The translations under genes and the position numbers were made by a program. Of a stretch of 64,000 bases of DNA, positions 1-9,497 are shown in pieces. The notes under the pieces are model-generated. The model made no database searches. It was not told where the DNA came from and was given only the letters and a program-made list of their open reading frames with translations. The stretch is from the NCBI RefSeq assembly GCF_003590645.1, contig NZ_CP031834.1:2790501-2854500 (forward strand). Reading direction: 5' to 3'. Each line of letters begins with the position of its first letter. The stretch's first letter is position 1. This DNA comes from Mesorhizobium sp. DCY119. GTDB lineage: Bacteria > Pseudomonadota > Alphaproteobacteria > Rhizobiales > Rhizobiaceae.

Positions 1-95
1 GCTTGCATCTTTGCCGTCCGGAGCCTATCTCGTGGCTTCGTCGACACGTGCCGCCCGGCGCGGGCTTTCGAGCGTGACCAAGCGGAGACTTTTGC

Positions 96-1436
96 ATGGC
101 ATCGGCTGCTGAACAACTTGCATCGAACCTGAATTTCGCAGCCTTCGCCAAGGCCGAGGATCTCAAGAAACGCATCTGGTTTACCCTGGGCGCGTTGCTG
201 GTCTACCGGCTCGGCACCTACATTCCGCTTCCCGGAATCAATCCCGACGCATTCGCCCAGGCGTTCAATTCGCAGTCCGGCGGCGTTCTTGGCATGTTCA
301 ACATGTTTGCCGGTGGCGCAGTCAGCCGCATGGCGATCTTTGCGCTCGGCATCATGCCGTATATTTCCGCCTCCATCATCATGCAGCTCATGACGTCGGT
401 CATTCCGTCGCTCGAAGCGCTGAAGAAGGAAGGCGAGCAGGGCCGCAAGGTCATCAATCAGTACACCCGCTACGGCACCGTGCTTCTCGCTCTCGTCCAG
501 GCCTATGGTATTTCGGTCGGACTTGAGGGCGGCAACGGCATCGTCGCCGATCCGGGCCTGTTCTTCCGCGCCTCGACCGTCATTACGCTGGTCGGCGGCA
601 CCATGTTCCTGATGTGGCTCGGCGAGCAGATCACCGCGCGCGGCATCGGCAACGGCATTTCGCTCATCATCTTCGCCGGCATCGTCGCAGGCCTTCCGCA
701 TGCCATCAGCGGTACGCTGGAACTTGGCCGCACCGGCGCTCTGTCGACCGGCCTGATTCTGGCGATCATCATTCTGGCTATCGTCGTCATCGCGCTGATC
801 GTCTTCTTCGAGCGTGCCCAGCGCCGCCTGCTGATCCAATATCCGAAGCGCCAGGTCGGGAATCGTATGTTCCAGGGCGATACGTCGCACCTGCCGCTGA
901 AGCTCAACACGGCCGGCGTTATTCCGCCGATCTTCGCCTCGTCGCTGCTGCTCCTGCCGGCGACGGTTGCAGGCTTCTCGGCCACGACCAACATGCCTGC
1001 CTGGGCAAGCACGATCCTGGCCGCTCTTGGACACGGACAGCCGCTTTACATGGCTTTCTATGCCGCAATGATCGTGTTTTTCGCCTTTTTCTACACCGCG
1101 ATCGTCTTCAATCCGAAGGATACGGCCGACCAGCTCAAGAAGCATTCCGGCTTCATTCCGGGCTATCGCCCAGGCGAGCGCACGGCTGAATATATCGACT
1201 ACGTGCTGACCCGCATCACGGTCATCGGCGCCGTCTACCTCGTGCTTGTCTGCCTATTGCCCGAATTCCTGATTTCGGCCACTGGCGTTCCATTCTATCT
1301 TGGTGGAACATCGCTGCTCATCGTCGTCAGCGTCACGCTCGACACGGTTGCGCAGATCCAGGGTCATTTGATCGCCCATCAGTACGAAGGGCTGATCAAG
1401 AAATCCAAGCTTCGGGGAGGGAAGAGAACTAAATGA
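96..1436 (+). CDS. secY: Protein translocase subunit SecY
   Basis: SecY is the central channel of the Sec translocon in the inner membrane; with SecE and SecG it moves unfolded proteins across or into the membrane. The 446-residue protein has the family's usual length and about ten hydrophobic segments. The first helix is followed by [11 protein letters not shown] (residues 38-48), and a SecY signature lies around residues 78-99 ([18 protein letters not shown]). The C-terminal tail ends in a basic [16 protein letters not shown] about 10 bases upstream supports the ATG. The gene follows the spc-type ribosomal protein cluster, and its stop overlaps the adk start by four bases (ATGA), so the two are translationally coupled. 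Identification is secure. Confidence 0.98.
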   Translation: MASAAEQLASNLNFAAFAKAEDLKKRIWFTLGALLVYRLGTYIPLPGINPDAFAQAFNSQSGGVLGMFNMFAGGAVSRMAIFALGIMPYISASIIMQLMTSVIPSLEALKKEGEQGRKVINQYTRYGTVLLALVQAYGISVGLEGGNGIVADPGLFFRASTVITLVGGTMFLMWLGEQITARGIGNGISLIIFAGIVAGLPHAISGTLELGRTGALSTGLILAIIILAIVVIALIVFFERAQRRLLIQYPKRQVGNRMFQGDTSHLPLKLNTAGVIPPIFASSLLLLPATVAGFSATTNMPAWASTILAALGHGQPLYMAFYAAMIVFFAFFYTAIVFNPKDTADQLKKHSGFIPGYRPGERTAEYIDYVLTRITVIGAVYLVLVCLLPEFLISATGVPFYLGGTSLLIVVSVTLDTVAQIQGHLIAHQYEGLIKKSKLRGGKRTK

Positions 1437-2050
1437 GGTTGATATTGCTTGGGCCGCCGGGAGCGGGCAAGGGGACACAGGCACAGAGGCTGGTCGAGAA
1501 GCACGGCATACCTCAACTTTCCACTGGCGATATGCTGCGAGCAGCAGTGCAGGCCGGCACCGAAGTCGGCAAGCGCGCCAAGGCTGTGATGGATGCCGGC
1601 GAACTCGTCTCCGACGCGATCGTCAACGCAATCGTCGCCGAGCGTATCGATCAGGCCGATTGCGCAACAGGTTTCATTCTCGACGGCTATCCGCGCACGC
1701 TGGCTCAGGCCGATGCGGTTCAGTCGATGCTGTCGGATCGTGGCCTGGCGCTGAATGCGGTGATCGAGCTTGTCGTCGACGACAAGGCGTTGGTCGGCCG
1801 CATTGTAAAGCGCGCTGAAGATGCCAAGGCCGCCGGCCAGCCGGTGCGCAAGGACGACAACCCGGAAGTGTTCGAAGAGCGCCTGCGGGAATATTACAAG
1901 AAGACAGCACCGCTCATTGGCTACTATTATGCCAAGGGCATGCTGAAGTCGGTCGACGGCATGGCGGAAGTCGAAACCGTCACTTCGCAGATCGAATCTA
2001 TCCTTTCCGAAACGGTGAAGAGAAATAAAGTCAGTCAACCTGTTGACTGA
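1433..2050 (+). CDS. adk: Adenylate kinase (short-LID type)
   Basis: This cytoplasmic enzyme interconverts AMP plus ATP with two ADP. The 205-residue protein has the P-loop GPPGAGKGT (residues 7-15), the AMP-site region STGDMLR (30-36) and FILDGYPRT (81-89). The LID is the short form, with no four-cysteine zinc insert, as is common in alphaproteobacteria. The gene overlaps secY by four bases and is the standard secY partner. Its terminal GTTGACTGA also carries the -35 hexamer of a promoter for the next gene, so adk ends one transcription unit while rpsM can start another. Confidence 0.97.
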   Translation: MRLILLGPPGAGKGTQAQRLVEKHGIPQLSTGDMLRAAVQAGTEVGKRAKAVMDAGELVSDAIVNAIVAERIDQADCATGFILDGYPRTLAQADAVQSMLSDRGLALNAVIELVVDDKALVGRIVKRAEDAKAAGQPVRKDDNPEVFEERLREYYKKTAPLIGYYYAKGMLKSVDGMAEVETVTSQIESILSETVKRNKVSQPVD

Positions 2051-2071
2051 TTGACTCTTCTGGACTATAGC
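2043..2071 (+). promoter_or_regulatory. Sigma-70-type promoter for the rpsM operon
   Basis: TTGACT (2043-2048), a 17-base spacer and TATAGC (2066-2071) match the housekeeping alphaproteobacterial consensus very well. The -35 hexamer overlaps the last codons of adk. Transcription would start near 2078, about 140 bases before rpsM, leaving a long leader. Seen directly in sequence; activity is inferred. Confidence 0.7.
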
Positions 2072-2149
2072 GGCCCGTCTCCCATTCAGGCGTCAGGTTG
2101 GCTTGTCCGTTAGGATGAGGCGCTCGCATTGAACCAGGAACACCCGCAA

Positions 2150-2201
2150 GGGCCGGTCTCCACCGGACGCGGGTCAACAATAACGCCGGCTTGACCGGCC
2201 C
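2150..2201 (+). promoter_or_regulatory. Leader inverted repeat just upstream of the rpsM ribosome-binding site
   Basis: GGGCCGGTC (2150-2158) and GACCGGCCC (2193-2201) are perfect complements separated by 34 bases. The 3' arm ends five bases before the GGAG of rpsM. In E. coli the alpha operon is translationally controlled by S4 binding a structured rpsM leader. Whether this hairpin has a similar role is inference, since rpsD is not part of this cluster. Confidence 0.4.
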
Positions 2202-2215
2202 ACATGGAGAAGAAA

Positions 2216-2584
2216 ATGGCCCGTATAGCTGGCGTCAATATTCCGACCAACAAGCGCGTGATCATTGCGCTGCAGTACATCCACGGCATCGGCAAGAAGT
2301 TCGCCGCCGAGATCGTCGAGAAGGTCGGCATCCCGGCCGAGCGCCGCGTCAATCAGCTCACCGATGCTGAGGTTCTGGCGATCCGCGAAACCATCGACCG
2401 CGACTATCAGGTCGAGGGCGATCTGCGCCGCGAAGTTTCGATGAACATCAAGCGCCTGATGGACCTCGGCTGCTACCGCGGCCTGCGCCATCGCCGTTCT
2501 CTTCCGGTTCGTGGCCAGCGCACGCATACCAATGCGCGCACCCGCAAGGGTCCGGCCAAGGCAATTGCCGGCAAGAAGAAGTAA
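2216..2584 (+). CDS. rpsM: 30S ribosomal protein S13
   Basis: S13 is in the head of the small subunit, where it contacts the P-site tRNA and bridges to the large subunit. The 122-residue product begins [10 protein letters not shown], the universal S13 start, and ends in the basic tail [31 protein letters not shown] is the classic C-terminal signature. An in-frame ATG at 2204 lies upstream, but GGAGA at 2206-2210 is correctly spaced for 2216, so 2216 is chosen. It is followed by rpsK after an unusually elaborate inverted repeat. Confidence 0.97.
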   Translation: MARIAGVNIPTNKRVIIALQYIHGIGKKFAAEIVEKVGIPAERRVNQLTDAEVLAIRETIDRDYQVEGDLRREVSMNIKRLMDLGCYRGLRHRRSLPVRGQRTHTNARTRKGPAKAIAGKKK

Positions 2585-2587
2585 TTT

Positions 2588-2668
2588 AGGGGATTAAGGG
2601 ATAGGGGAGTGAGGCGGTAGGTTTTGGGTTCGTCCCTATTCCCTACAGCCTTATTCCCTTACTCCCCT
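2588..2668. repeat. Long imperfect inverted repeat between rpsM and rpsK, built from ~7-bp G-rich units
   Basis: Arms 2588-2621 and 2635-2668 (34 bases each) face each other across a 13-base loop. Pairing them end to end gives 26 of 34 positions paired, counting G-U wobbles. Each arm is a run of degenerate units about seven bases long: TTAGGGG, ATTAAGGG, ATAGGGG, AGTGAGG, CGGTAGG. There is no T-tract after it, and rpsK is cotranscribed, so it is not a standard terminator. It resembles the inverted heptamer arrays at 43379-43868 but has no gene between the arms. Confidence 0.75.
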
Positions 2669-2726
2669 CTCTCCTGGTGTAGCCGCTGGTATTACGGCGG
2701 TGACGAGATCAACTGAAAGGACCATC

Positions 2727-3116
2727 ATGGCCAAGGAAGCCGCACGAGTTCGCCGCCGCGAACGCAAGAATATCTCGTCGGGTGTCGCTCACGTCAACTC
2801 GACCTTCAACAACACGATGATCACCATCACCGACGCGCAGGGCAACACCATTGCCTGGTCGTCGGCCGGTGCTCAGGGCTTCAAGGGCTCGCGCAAGTCT
2901 ACGCCGTTCGCCGCCCAGATGGCTGCCGAAGACGTCGCCAAGAAGGCGCAGGAACACGGCATGCGCATGCTCGAAGTCGAAGTCTGCGGCCCGGGTTCGG
3001 GTCGTGAATCGGCTCTTCGCGCGCTGCAGGCCGGCGGCTTCACCATCACCTCGATCCGTGATGTGACGCCGATCCCGCACAATGGCTGCCGCCCGCGCAA
3101 GAAGCGTCGCGTCTAG
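2727..3116 (+). CDS. rpsK: 30S ribosomal protein S11
   Basis: S11 lies on the platform of the small subunit near the mRNA exit and the anti-Shine-Dalgarno helix. The 129-residue protein starts [16 protein letters not shown] and contains [18 protein letters not shown] and the C-terminal signature [20 protein letters not shown] possible start at 2700 is rejected because GAAAGG (2715-2720) is positioned for the ATG at 2727. It is followed by rpoA rather than rpsD, the usual arrangement in alphaproteobacteria. Confidence 0.97.
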   Translation: MAKEAARVRRRERKNISSGVAHVNSTFNNTMITITDAQGNTIAWSSAGAQGFKGSRKSTPFAAQMAAEDVAKKAQEHGMRMLEVEVCGPGSGRESALRALQAGGFTITSIRDVTPIPHNGCRPRKKRRV

Positions 3117-3217
3117 TTTGTGATTTCATCGCCGCATAAGCGCATTGGGCGCTTGTGCGGTTTTTCCAGATCGCCCGCCACGATTGGATGGTGGCGGGGA
3201 ACCGGAAGGAAGACAAA

Positions 3218-4228
3218 ATGATCCAGAAAAATTGGCAGGAACTGATCAAGCCGAACAAGATCGAGTTCTCGTCGAAGAAAAAGACTTTGACCACTCTGGT
3301 TGCAGAGCCGCTCGAGCGGGGCTTTGGCCTGACGCTCGGTAACGCGCTGCGTCGCGTGCTTCTGTCGTCGCTGCGTGGCGCTGCCGTCACTGCAGTGCAG
3401 ATCGACGGCGTCCTGCACGAGTTCTCCTCGATCGCCGGTGTGCGCGAGGACGTGACCGACATCGTGCTCAACATCAAGGAAATCGCCATCCGCATGGAAG
3501 GCGATGGCCCCAAGCGCATGGTTGTGCGCAAGCAGGGTCCGGGCGCTGTTCTGGCTGGCGACATCCAGACCGTGGGCGACGTCGAGATCCTCAACCCCGA
3601 CCACGTCATCTGCACGCTGGACGAAGGCGCTGAAATCCGCATGGAATTCACCGTCGACACCGGCAAGGGTTACGTGCCGGCAGACCGCAACCGCGCCGAA
3701 GACGCGCCGATCGGCCTCATTCCGGTCGACAGCCTGTACTCGCCGGTCAAGAAGGTCTCCTACAAGGTCGAGAACACCCGCGAGGGCCAGGTTCTCGACT
3801 ATGACAAGCTGACCATGACGATCGAGACCAACGGCTCGGTTACCGGCGAAGATGCCGTGGCTTTCGCTGCACGCATCCTGCAGGACCAGCTTGGCCTGTT
3901 CGTCAACTTCGACGAGCCGCAGAAGGAAGTTGCCGCCGAGCAGGTTACCGAACTGGCGTTCAACCCGGCGCTGCTCAAGAAGGTCGACGAACTCGAGCTT
4001 TCGGTGCGTTCGGCCAACTGCCTGAAGAACGACAACATCGTCTATATCGGCGACCTGATCCAGAAGACCGAAGCCGAGATGCTGCGCACCCCGAACTTCG
4101 GCCGCAAGTCGCTGAACGAGATCAAGGAAGTTCTGGCCGCGATGGGTCTCCATCTCGGCATGGAAGTGGCCGACTGGCCGCCAGAGAACATCGAAGATCT
4201 CGCCAAGCGTTACGAAGATCAGTATTGA
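3218..4228 (+). CDS. rpoA: DNA-directed RNA polymerase alpha subunit
   Basis: The alpha subunit dimerises to nucleate RNA polymerase assembly; its C-terminal domain binds UP elements and activators. The 336-residue protein starts [14 protein letters not shown]. The N-terminal domain shows [20 protein letters not shown], the assembly signature. The C-terminal domain has [16 protein letters not shown] and [16 protein letters not shown], the helix-hairpin-helix that touches DNA. An upstream in-frame start at 3155 is rejected because GGAAGGA at 3204-3210 fits the ATG at 3218. rplQ follows after 40 bases, so the two are probably cotranscribed. Confidence 0.98.
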   Translation: MIQKNWQELIKPNKIEFSSKKKTLTTLVAEPLERGFGLTLGNALRRVLLSSLRGAAVTAVQIDGVLHEFSSIAGVREDVTDIVLNIKEIAIRMEGDGPKRMVVRKQGPGAVLAGDIQTVGDVEILNPDHVICTLDEGAEIRMEFTVDTGKGYVPADRNRAEDAPIGLIPVDSLYSPVKKVSYKVENTREGQVLDYDKLTMTIETNGSVTGEDAVAFAARILQDQLGLFVNFDEPQKEVAAEQVTELAFNPALLKKVDELELSVRSANCLKNDNIVYIGDLIQKTEAEMLRTPNFGRKSLNEIKEVLAAMGLHLGMEVADWPPENIEDLAKRYEDQY

Positions 4229-4268
4229 GGCGTAGGCCTCGTGAACCAGGATTTGAAGGAGTAGGGCC

Positions 4269-4700
4269 ATGCGCCATGGATTCGCCGGACGCCGGCTGGG
4301 CCGCAGCTCAAGCCACCGCCAAGCGATGTTTGCCAATCTGGCAGTTTCGCTGATCGAGCATGAGCAGATTACAACGACGCTTCCCAAGGCGAAGGACCTG
4401 CGTCCTATCGTCGAGAAGCTGGTGACACTGGGCAAGCGCGGCGACCTGCACGCTCGCCGTCAGGTCATCGCACAGATCGGCAACGAAGCCGTCGTCAAGC
4501 GTCTCTTCGACACGCTTGCGCCGCGCTATGCCACCCGCAACGGCGGCTATCTGCGCATCATGAAGGCTGGCTTCCGCCACGGCGACAACGCCGCGATGGC
4601 AGTGATCGAGTTCGTCGATCGCGACACCTCGGCCAAGGGTGCAGGCGACCGCGCCCGCGTCGAGGCTGAAGAAGCCAATTCGGAATCCGAAGCCGCATAA
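4269..4700 (+). CDS. rplQ: 50S ribosomal protein L17
   Basis: L17 is a large-subunit protein near the peptide exit tunnel. The 143-residue protein has the family core [20 protein letters not shown] and [15 protein letters not shown], then an acidic C-terminal tail ([13 protein letters not shown]) longer than in E. coli and common in alphaproteobacteria. AAGGAG at 4256-4261 supports the start. It is the last gene of the ribosomal cluster; a strong terminator follows. Confidence 0.97.
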   Translation: MRHGFAGRRLGRSSSHRQAMFANLAVSLIEHEQITTTLPKAKDLRPIVEKLVTLGKRGDLHARRQVIAQIGNEAVVKRLFDTLAPRYATRNGGYLRIMKAGFRHGDNAAMAVIEFVDRDTSAKGAGDRARVEAEEANSESEAA

Positions 4701-4727
4701 TCGGCTTTTGCATCACCGAATTTTGCG

Positions 4728-4756
4728 AAGGGGCCTTGCGGCCCCTTTTGCTTTTT
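4728..4756 (+). terminator. Rho-independent terminator after rplQ
   Basis: AAGGGGCC (4728-4735), loop TTGC, GGCCCCTT (4740-4747), then a T-rich tail (TTGCTTTTT). A perfect eight-base stem closes the ribosomal operon 28 bases after the rplQ stop. Confidence 0.9.
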
Positions 4757-4782
4757 GGCGGGTTGCAGCGTTATCCTTGCCT

Positions 4783-5478
4783 ATGACGATAAGATCGATT
4801 GCACCGGCCACAGTATCGATTGCTGCCTGCGTGATTGCCGTGATCGCAGCACTCATGATTTCGGTCGGCGCTTTGGCCGCGGGGGAGAGGGACGAGATGC
4901 TTTTGGAAGCTGCCGCTGCCGGCCAGGCCGATGAAGTACGCACACTTCTGGCGGAGGGCGCAAAGATCGATGGACGGGATCGTGCTGCGCGGACGCCTCT
5001 GTTGCTGGCAACACATGCAAACCACGTCGATGTCGCCAAGGCGCTCATCGAAGCAGGTGCGGATGTGAACGCCAAGGACGTCATCAAGGACACGCCGTTG
5101 CTCTATGCGGGTGCGGAAGGTCGCAATGAAATCCTGAAGGCGATACTTGCAAGCGGAAAGGCCAACCTGAAGGACACCAACCGCTACGGCGGCGTCGCCC
5201 TTATTCCGGCATCGCACCATGGCTATCCGGAAACAGTGCGCATTCTGCTCGAAACCGACATCGACATCGACCACGTCAACAATCTCGGCTGGACGGCGCT
5301 GCTGGAGGCGGTGATCCTCGGCGACGGCGGCCCTATATATCAGGAGATCGTCGGTCTGCTGGTTGATGCCGGCGCAAAAGGCATTCCCGATCGCGACGGA
5401 AAGACGCCGCTCGATCATGCGCGTGCGAGCGGTTTTCAGGAAATAGCGGCAAGGATTGAAGCTGGTCCGCGTAAATAA
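4783..5478 (+). CDS. Exported ankyrin-repeat protein
   Basis: The 231-residue protein has a hydrophobic N-terminus ending in ISVGALAAG, consistent with Sec cleavage near residue 33 and a periplasmic location. Four to five ankyrin repeats follow (for example RTPLLLATHANHVDVAKALI, DTPLLYAGAEGRNEILKAIL and WTALLEAVILGDG); these usually mediate protein-protein contact. A longer reading frame opens at 4639 inside rplQ, but the ATG at 4783, after the rplQ terminator and starting the signal peptide, is preferred. The gene sits upstream of a DegP-type protease. A shared envelope role is possible but not shown. Confidence 0.85.
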   Translation: MTIRSIAPATVSIAACVIAVIAALMISVGALAAGERDEMLLEAAAAGQADEVRTLLAEGAKIDGRDRAARTPLLLATHANHVDVAKALIEAGADVNAKDVIKDTPLLYAGAEGRNEILKAILASGKANLKDTNRYGGVALIPASHHGYPETVRILLETDIDIDHVNNLGWTALLEAVILGDGGPIYQEIVGLLVDAGAKGIPDRDGKTPLDHARASGFQEIAARIEAGPRK

Positions 5479-5563
5479 GGCTCTACGGTCGATTTAGATG
5501 CTTAAGCCTTTCATTTTGCACATTCATCGTGACAATGGCGCGCGCTTGCCCTGGAGGATTCGT

Positions 5564-7153
5564 ATGGTCGCCAAAAGATTGCCGCTCGCCCTGATTGCCA
5601 CCTGGCTGTCCGTTGCTTCCGCGTTCGGAGTCGGGACTGTCATGGCGCAGGAAGCACCGGCCCCGCAGGCTGCCCCTGCGCCGCAGGCAGAGCCCGCGCC
5701 GGCGCAACCGCCGGCAGCCCAGGCGCCCGAGACAAAGCAGCCGGAGCAGCCGGGCCTGAAGGAAGTGCTGAATGAGCTTCTGAAGAGCGTGGAGGAGCCG
5801 GCACCGCCGCCTGCACCGCAAGGACGCCGGCTGCCGTTCGGCCGCCCCGAAATCCAGCTTTCCTTCGCGCCGCTGGTCAAGGACACCGCGCCGGCCGTGG
5901 TCAATGTCTATGCCTCGCAGCAGGTACGTGTGCGCTCGCCCTTCGCCGGCGACCCGTTCTTCGAACAGTTCTTTGGCGGCCAGTTTGGCGGTCAGGCGCC
6001 TCAGCGCATGCAGTCTTCGCTGGGCTCGGGCGTTCTGGTCGATCCGAGCGGTATAGTGGTCACCAACAACCACGTCATCAACAACGCCGACGAGGTCAAG
6101 GTCGCGACATCCGACGGCCGCGAATTCACCAGCAAGGTGCTGCTCAAGGACGAGTCGCTCGATCTTGCCGTGTTGAAGATTGACGACAGCAAGCCCTTCC
6201 CATCCATTCCGATCGGCGATTCCGATGCACTGGAAATCGGCGATCTGGTGCTCGCCATCGGCAACCCGTTCGGCGTCGGCCAGACCACGACCAGCGGCAT
6301 CGTTTCGGCGCTGGCCCGCTCGCACATCGGCGTGTCGGATTTCGGCTTCTTCATCCAGACCGATGCCGCCATCAATCCCGGCAATTCGGGCGGCGGGCTC
6401 ATCAACATGACCGGCCAGCTTGTCGGCATCAACACCGCCATCTACAGCCGCAGCGGCGGCTCGATCGGCATCGGCTTTGCCATTCCCTCCAACATGGTGC
6501 GGGCGGTCGTCGAATCGGCCAAGCAGGGCAGGGACTATTTCGAGCGGCCCTTCATTGGTGCTGCCTTCGAGCCGGTCACGGCAGCGATTGCCGAGTCGCT
6601 CGGCATGCCCAAGCCGACCGGCGCGCTCGTTTCCTCGGTGATCCCCGATGGGCCTGCCGCCAAGGCCGGCCTGAAGCCTGGTGACGTGGTTCTGTCGCTC
6701 AATGGTGTTGCCATCGAGCATGTCGATGCGCTGGGCTATCGCCTCGCGACGATCGCCATCGACGCTCCCGCCAAGCTCAGCGTTCTGAGCCAGGGTGCCG
6801 AAAAGACAGTGGATATCACGCCCGTGCGGCCACCGGCAGACGCGACGCCGGCGCAGGTCACCATTGGTGGCCGCAGTCCTTTTTCGGGCACCAAGGTAGC
6901 TTCGCTATCGCCGCGGCTGGCACAGCAGCTCGGCCTTCGCGCTGAAACGACGGGGGTCTCGGTCGTTGATATCGACCGCAATTCGCCGGCAGCGCGTTTC
7001 GGCCTGCAGCCGCGCGATATCATCCGCGAGGTCAATGGCGAGGTCATAGACACGCCGCAGAAGCTGAAGCAGGTCGCGGAGCAGGACGCGCGCTGGTGGC
7101 GTTTCACGATCGAGCGTGACGGGCAGCTGCTGCGCCAGATGCTGCGTTACTGA
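5564..7153 (+). CDS. degP: Periplasmic serine endoprotease, DegP/HtrA family
   Basis: HtrA proteases degrade or refold misfolded envelope proteins. The 529-residue protein has a signal peptide (residues 1 to about 29, ending VMAQ) and a Pro/Ala-rich linker (30-80). A trypsin-like domain carries His170 (TNNHVI), Asp200 (LDLAVLKID) and Ser275 (NPGNSGGG). Two PDZ domains follow, at about 350-430 and 440-529 (GVSVVDIDRNSPAARFGLQP). The start is ATG 5564, which follows GGAGG (5553-5557); an in-frame ATG at 5498 would add 22 charged residues before the signal peptide. rarA begins 10 bases downstream, so the two may be cotranscribed. Confidence 0.95.
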   Translation: MVAKRLPLALIATWLSVASAFGVGTVMAQEAPAPQAAPAPQAEPAPAQPPAAQAPETKQPEQPGLKEVLNELLKSVEEPAPPPAPQGRRLPFGRPEIQLSFAPLVKDTAPAVVNVYASQQVRVRSPFAGDPFFEQFFGGQFGGQAPQRMQSSLGSGVLVDPSGIVVTNNHVINNADEVKVATSDGREFTSKVLLKDESLDLAVLKIDDSKPFPSIPIGDSDALEIGDLVLAIGNPFGVGQTTTSGIVSALARSHIGVSDFGFFIQTDAAINPGNSGGGLINMTGQLVGINTAIYSRSGGSIGIGFAIPSNMVRAVVESAKQGRDYFERPFIGAAFEPVTAAIAESLGMPKPTGALVSSVIPDGPAAKAGLKPGDVVLSLNGVAIEHVDALGYRLATIAIDAPAKLSVLSQGAEKTVDITPVRPPADATPAQVTIGGRSPFSGTKVASLSPRLAQQLGLRAETTGVSVVDIDRNSPAARFGLQPRDIIREVNGEVIDTPQKLKQVAEQDARWWRFTIERDGQLLRQMLRY

Positions 7154-7163
7154 CGAGCACCCC

Positions 7164-8483
7164 ATGGCCGACCTGTTCAAGGCCGACGAACCCGAAAAAG
7201 CGCCACCGGGGCGGCCGCTTGCCGACCGCCTGCGTCCGGCAAGTCTCGGCGAAGTCGTTGGCCAGGAACATCTGACCGGCGAAGATGGCGCGCTGACGCG
7301 CATGATCCGCTCCGGCTCACTCGGGTCGATGATCTTCTGGGGGCCGCCGGGAACCGGCAAGACGACCGTTGCGCGGCTGCTTGCCGGCGAGACCGGACTG
7401 GCTTTCGAGCAGATATCGGCGATCTTTTCAGGCGTCGCCGATCTGAAAAAGGTGTTCGAGACGGCAAGACTGCGTCGCACCAATGGCCGCCAGACCTTGC
7501 TCTTCGTTGACGAGATCCATCGCTTCAACCGGGCCCAGCAGGATTCCTTTCTGCCCGTCATGGAAGACGGAACGGTCATCCTCGTCGGCGCAACGACGGA
7601 AAATCCGTCCTTCGAGTTGAATGCGGCCCTTCTGTCGCGCGCGCGGGTGCTGGTGTTCCACTCGCTCGGCGAGGAGAGTATCGCGAAACTGCTTCTGCGG
7701 GCCGAGGAGGCCGAAGGCAAGGCTTTGCCGCTCGATGATGAGGCGAGGGCCGTGCTGATGCGCATGGCCGATGGCGACGGCCGTGCAGCGCTTACACTTG
7801 CCGAGGAAGTCTGGCGCGCCGCCAGGCCGGGCGAGGTTTTCGACGCCGAGGGCTTGCAGCGCATAGTCCAGCGCCGCGCGCCGATCTACGACAAGGGCCA
7901 GGACGGCCACTACAACCTGATCTCTGCCTTGCACAAATCGGTGCGCGGCTCCGATCCGGACGCCGCGCTATATTATCTCGCGCGCATGTTCGATGCTGGC
8001 GAAGACCCGCTCTATCTCGGCCGCCGCCTGGTAAGGATGGCTGTCGAGGATATCGGCCTTGCTGACCCGCAGGCGCTGGTCATCGCCAATGCCGCGAAGG
8101 ACGCCTACGACTATCTCGGCTCGCCTGAAGGCGAACTGGCCTTCGCGCAGGCCTGCGTCTATCTCGCCACCGCGCCAAAATCCAACGCCGTCTACACGGC
8201 TTTCAAGGCAGCAACGCGCGCGGCCAAGGAACATGGTTCGCTTCTGCCGCCCAAGCACATTTTGAATGCGCCAACCAAGCTGATGAAGAGCGAGGATTAC
8301 GGCGCGGGCTACCGTTACGATCACGACGAGCCCGAGGCCTTTTCCGGCCAGGATTATTTTCCGGAAAAGATGGGCCGGCAGACTTTTTACGATCCGCCCG
8401 AGCGCGGCTTCGAGCGCGATATCAGAAAGCGGCTCGACTATTGGGCGAAACTTCGGCGGGAAAAATCGGGTCGCGGCGATTGA
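7164..8483 (+). CDS. rarA: Replication-associated recombination protein A, AAA+ ATPase
   Basis: RarA (MgsA) is a AAA+ ATPase related to clamp loaders. It acts at stalled replication forks and interacts with SSB in other bacteria. The 439-residue protein begins MADLFKADEP and continues with RPLADRLRPASLGEVVGQEHL. Walker A is GPPGTGKT (residues 60-67) and Walker B is FVDEIHRF; the sensor-1 region is VGATTENPSFELNAALLSRARV. The C-terminal MgsA domain includes GSDPDAALYYLARM. The ATG at 7164 is chosen over an earlier in-frame start that lies inside degP. Confidence 0.95.
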   Translation: MADLFKADEPEKAPPGRPLADRLRPASLGEVVGQEHLTGEDGALTRMIRSGSLGSMIFWGPPGTGKTTVARLLAGETGLAFEQISAIFSGVADLKKVFETARLRRTNGRQTLLFVDEIHRFNRAQQDSFLPVMEDGTVILVGATTENPSFELNAALLSRARVLVFHSLGEESIAKLLLRAEEAEGKALPLDDEARAVLMRMADGDGRAALTLAEEVWRAARPGEVFDAEGLQRIVQRRAPIYDKGQDGHYNLISALHKSVRGSDPDAALYYLARMFDAGEDPLYLGRRLVRMAVEDIGLADPQALVIANAAKDAYDYLGSPEGELAFAQACVYLATAPKSNAVYTAFKAATRAAKEHGSLLPPKHILNAPTKLMKSEDYGAGYRYDHDEPEAFSGQDYFPEKMGRQTFYDPPERGFERDIRKRLDYWAKLRREKSGRGD

Positions 8484-8617
8484 TCGTAATTTTGCCAAAG
8501 ATTCGGCGCTGCGATGGCGCCGGTTGATCGGCAGGGTTTCAACGACTCGTCATCGACAGGTGCTTTGACAGGCTGATTTCTTAGATACTGCGCGCAATTT
8601 TTTTTTCGGTAAGACTC

Positions 8618-9454
8618 ATGAACAAGAAGTCTCTCAAGACCGCTCGCAAGATCGGCATAGCCGTGCTCATTCTGGCAGTGGCTTTCTATTTCATCCCGAT
8701 TATCACGGGTTTGTTCCTGCTTTGCGGGCTGATCGACGTGTTGCGCAACGATCGCAAGAACCAGAGATTGTTCAGCCTCTATTTTCTTGGCAACGGCATG
8801 TTCACCTGGCTGCTTTCGCCCTTCAACCTCTTCGTGGACCTGTTATCCTATAAGAACTGGGGCGTGTGGAAGCTGGAGCAGTTTCCGGATGATTATCGCC
8901 GCGAGGTGGATCAGGTTCTGGACGTCTTCAAGAGCCGGCAGGCCGAGATCATCGCCGATATCGACGCGAATTTCGAAAGCGGGCGTCGCGGCATGTATGT
9001 CTACCAGTGGTACGGCAAGCAGCACATCGACAACGTTCCCGAATTTACCCAGAAATTCAAATATATCAGGACGATAGCGGTGTCCGTTTTCTCGGGACGT
9101 GAATCGACCTCATACCATTTCGGTCCGCTGCGGCTGACCTTGCGCGTGCTCTACAATCTGGTTCCGGCAAAGACCGACCAGATCTTCATCGAATGCGGTG
9201 ACGTCAAGCAGCTCTGGTATCAGAACCCGCTGTTCATCTTCGACGACACGTTGCTGCACCGCTCGGTCAACGAGCATGACGGCCGCCGCTATTGCGTGTT
9301 CATGGACATCATCCGCCCGTCTCCGGTTCCGGGCTTCCTGTCGGCAATGCTGTCGGTGATCTCGATCAGCGTCGATCGCATGAAGGCGATGTTCTACAAG
9401 AACTGGAAGATGATCGGTTCGCGCAAGCCAAAGGCAGCGGTGCCGGTGAAGTAG
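8618..9454 (+). CDS. Membrane-anchored aspartyl/asparaginyl beta-hydroxylase-like (LpxO-like) protein
   Basis: The 278-residue protein has two N-terminal hydrophobic segments (residues about 13-45 and 55-75) and then a cytoplasmic domain of the Fe(II)/2-oxoglutarate AspH family. The likely iron-binding histidines are in SYHFGP and in FDDTLLHRSVN, the family hallmark. The histidine usually found in the intervening RxHLxL motif is replaced (RLTLRVLYNL). LpxO members hydroxylate the secondary acyl chain of lipid A, and this architecture fits that group. Substrate is inferred from family only; no lipid A genes are adjacent. Confidence 0.7.
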   Translation: MNKKSLKTARKIGIAVLILAVAFYFIPIITGLFLLCGLIDVLRNDRKNQRLFSLYFLGNGMFTWLLSPFNLFVDLLSYKNWGVWKLEQFPDDYRREVDQVLDVFKSRQAEIIADIDANFESGRRGMYVYQWYGKQHIDNVPEFTQKFKYIRTIAVSVFSGRESTSYHFGPLRLTLRVLYNLVPAKTDQIFIECGDVKQLWYQNPLFIFDDTLLHRSVNEHDGRRYCVFMDIIRPSPVPGFLSAMLSVISISVDRMKAMFYKNWKMIGSRKPKAAVPVK

Positions 9455-9497
9455 CGGTATCTTTCACAGCCGAACCCGATCCGCTATCAAGTCTGCC

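Noticed and set aside
9455-9497. Fluoride riboswitch ahead of crcB
   Set aside because: Only 43 bases separate the genes and no pseudoknot-like motif is visible.
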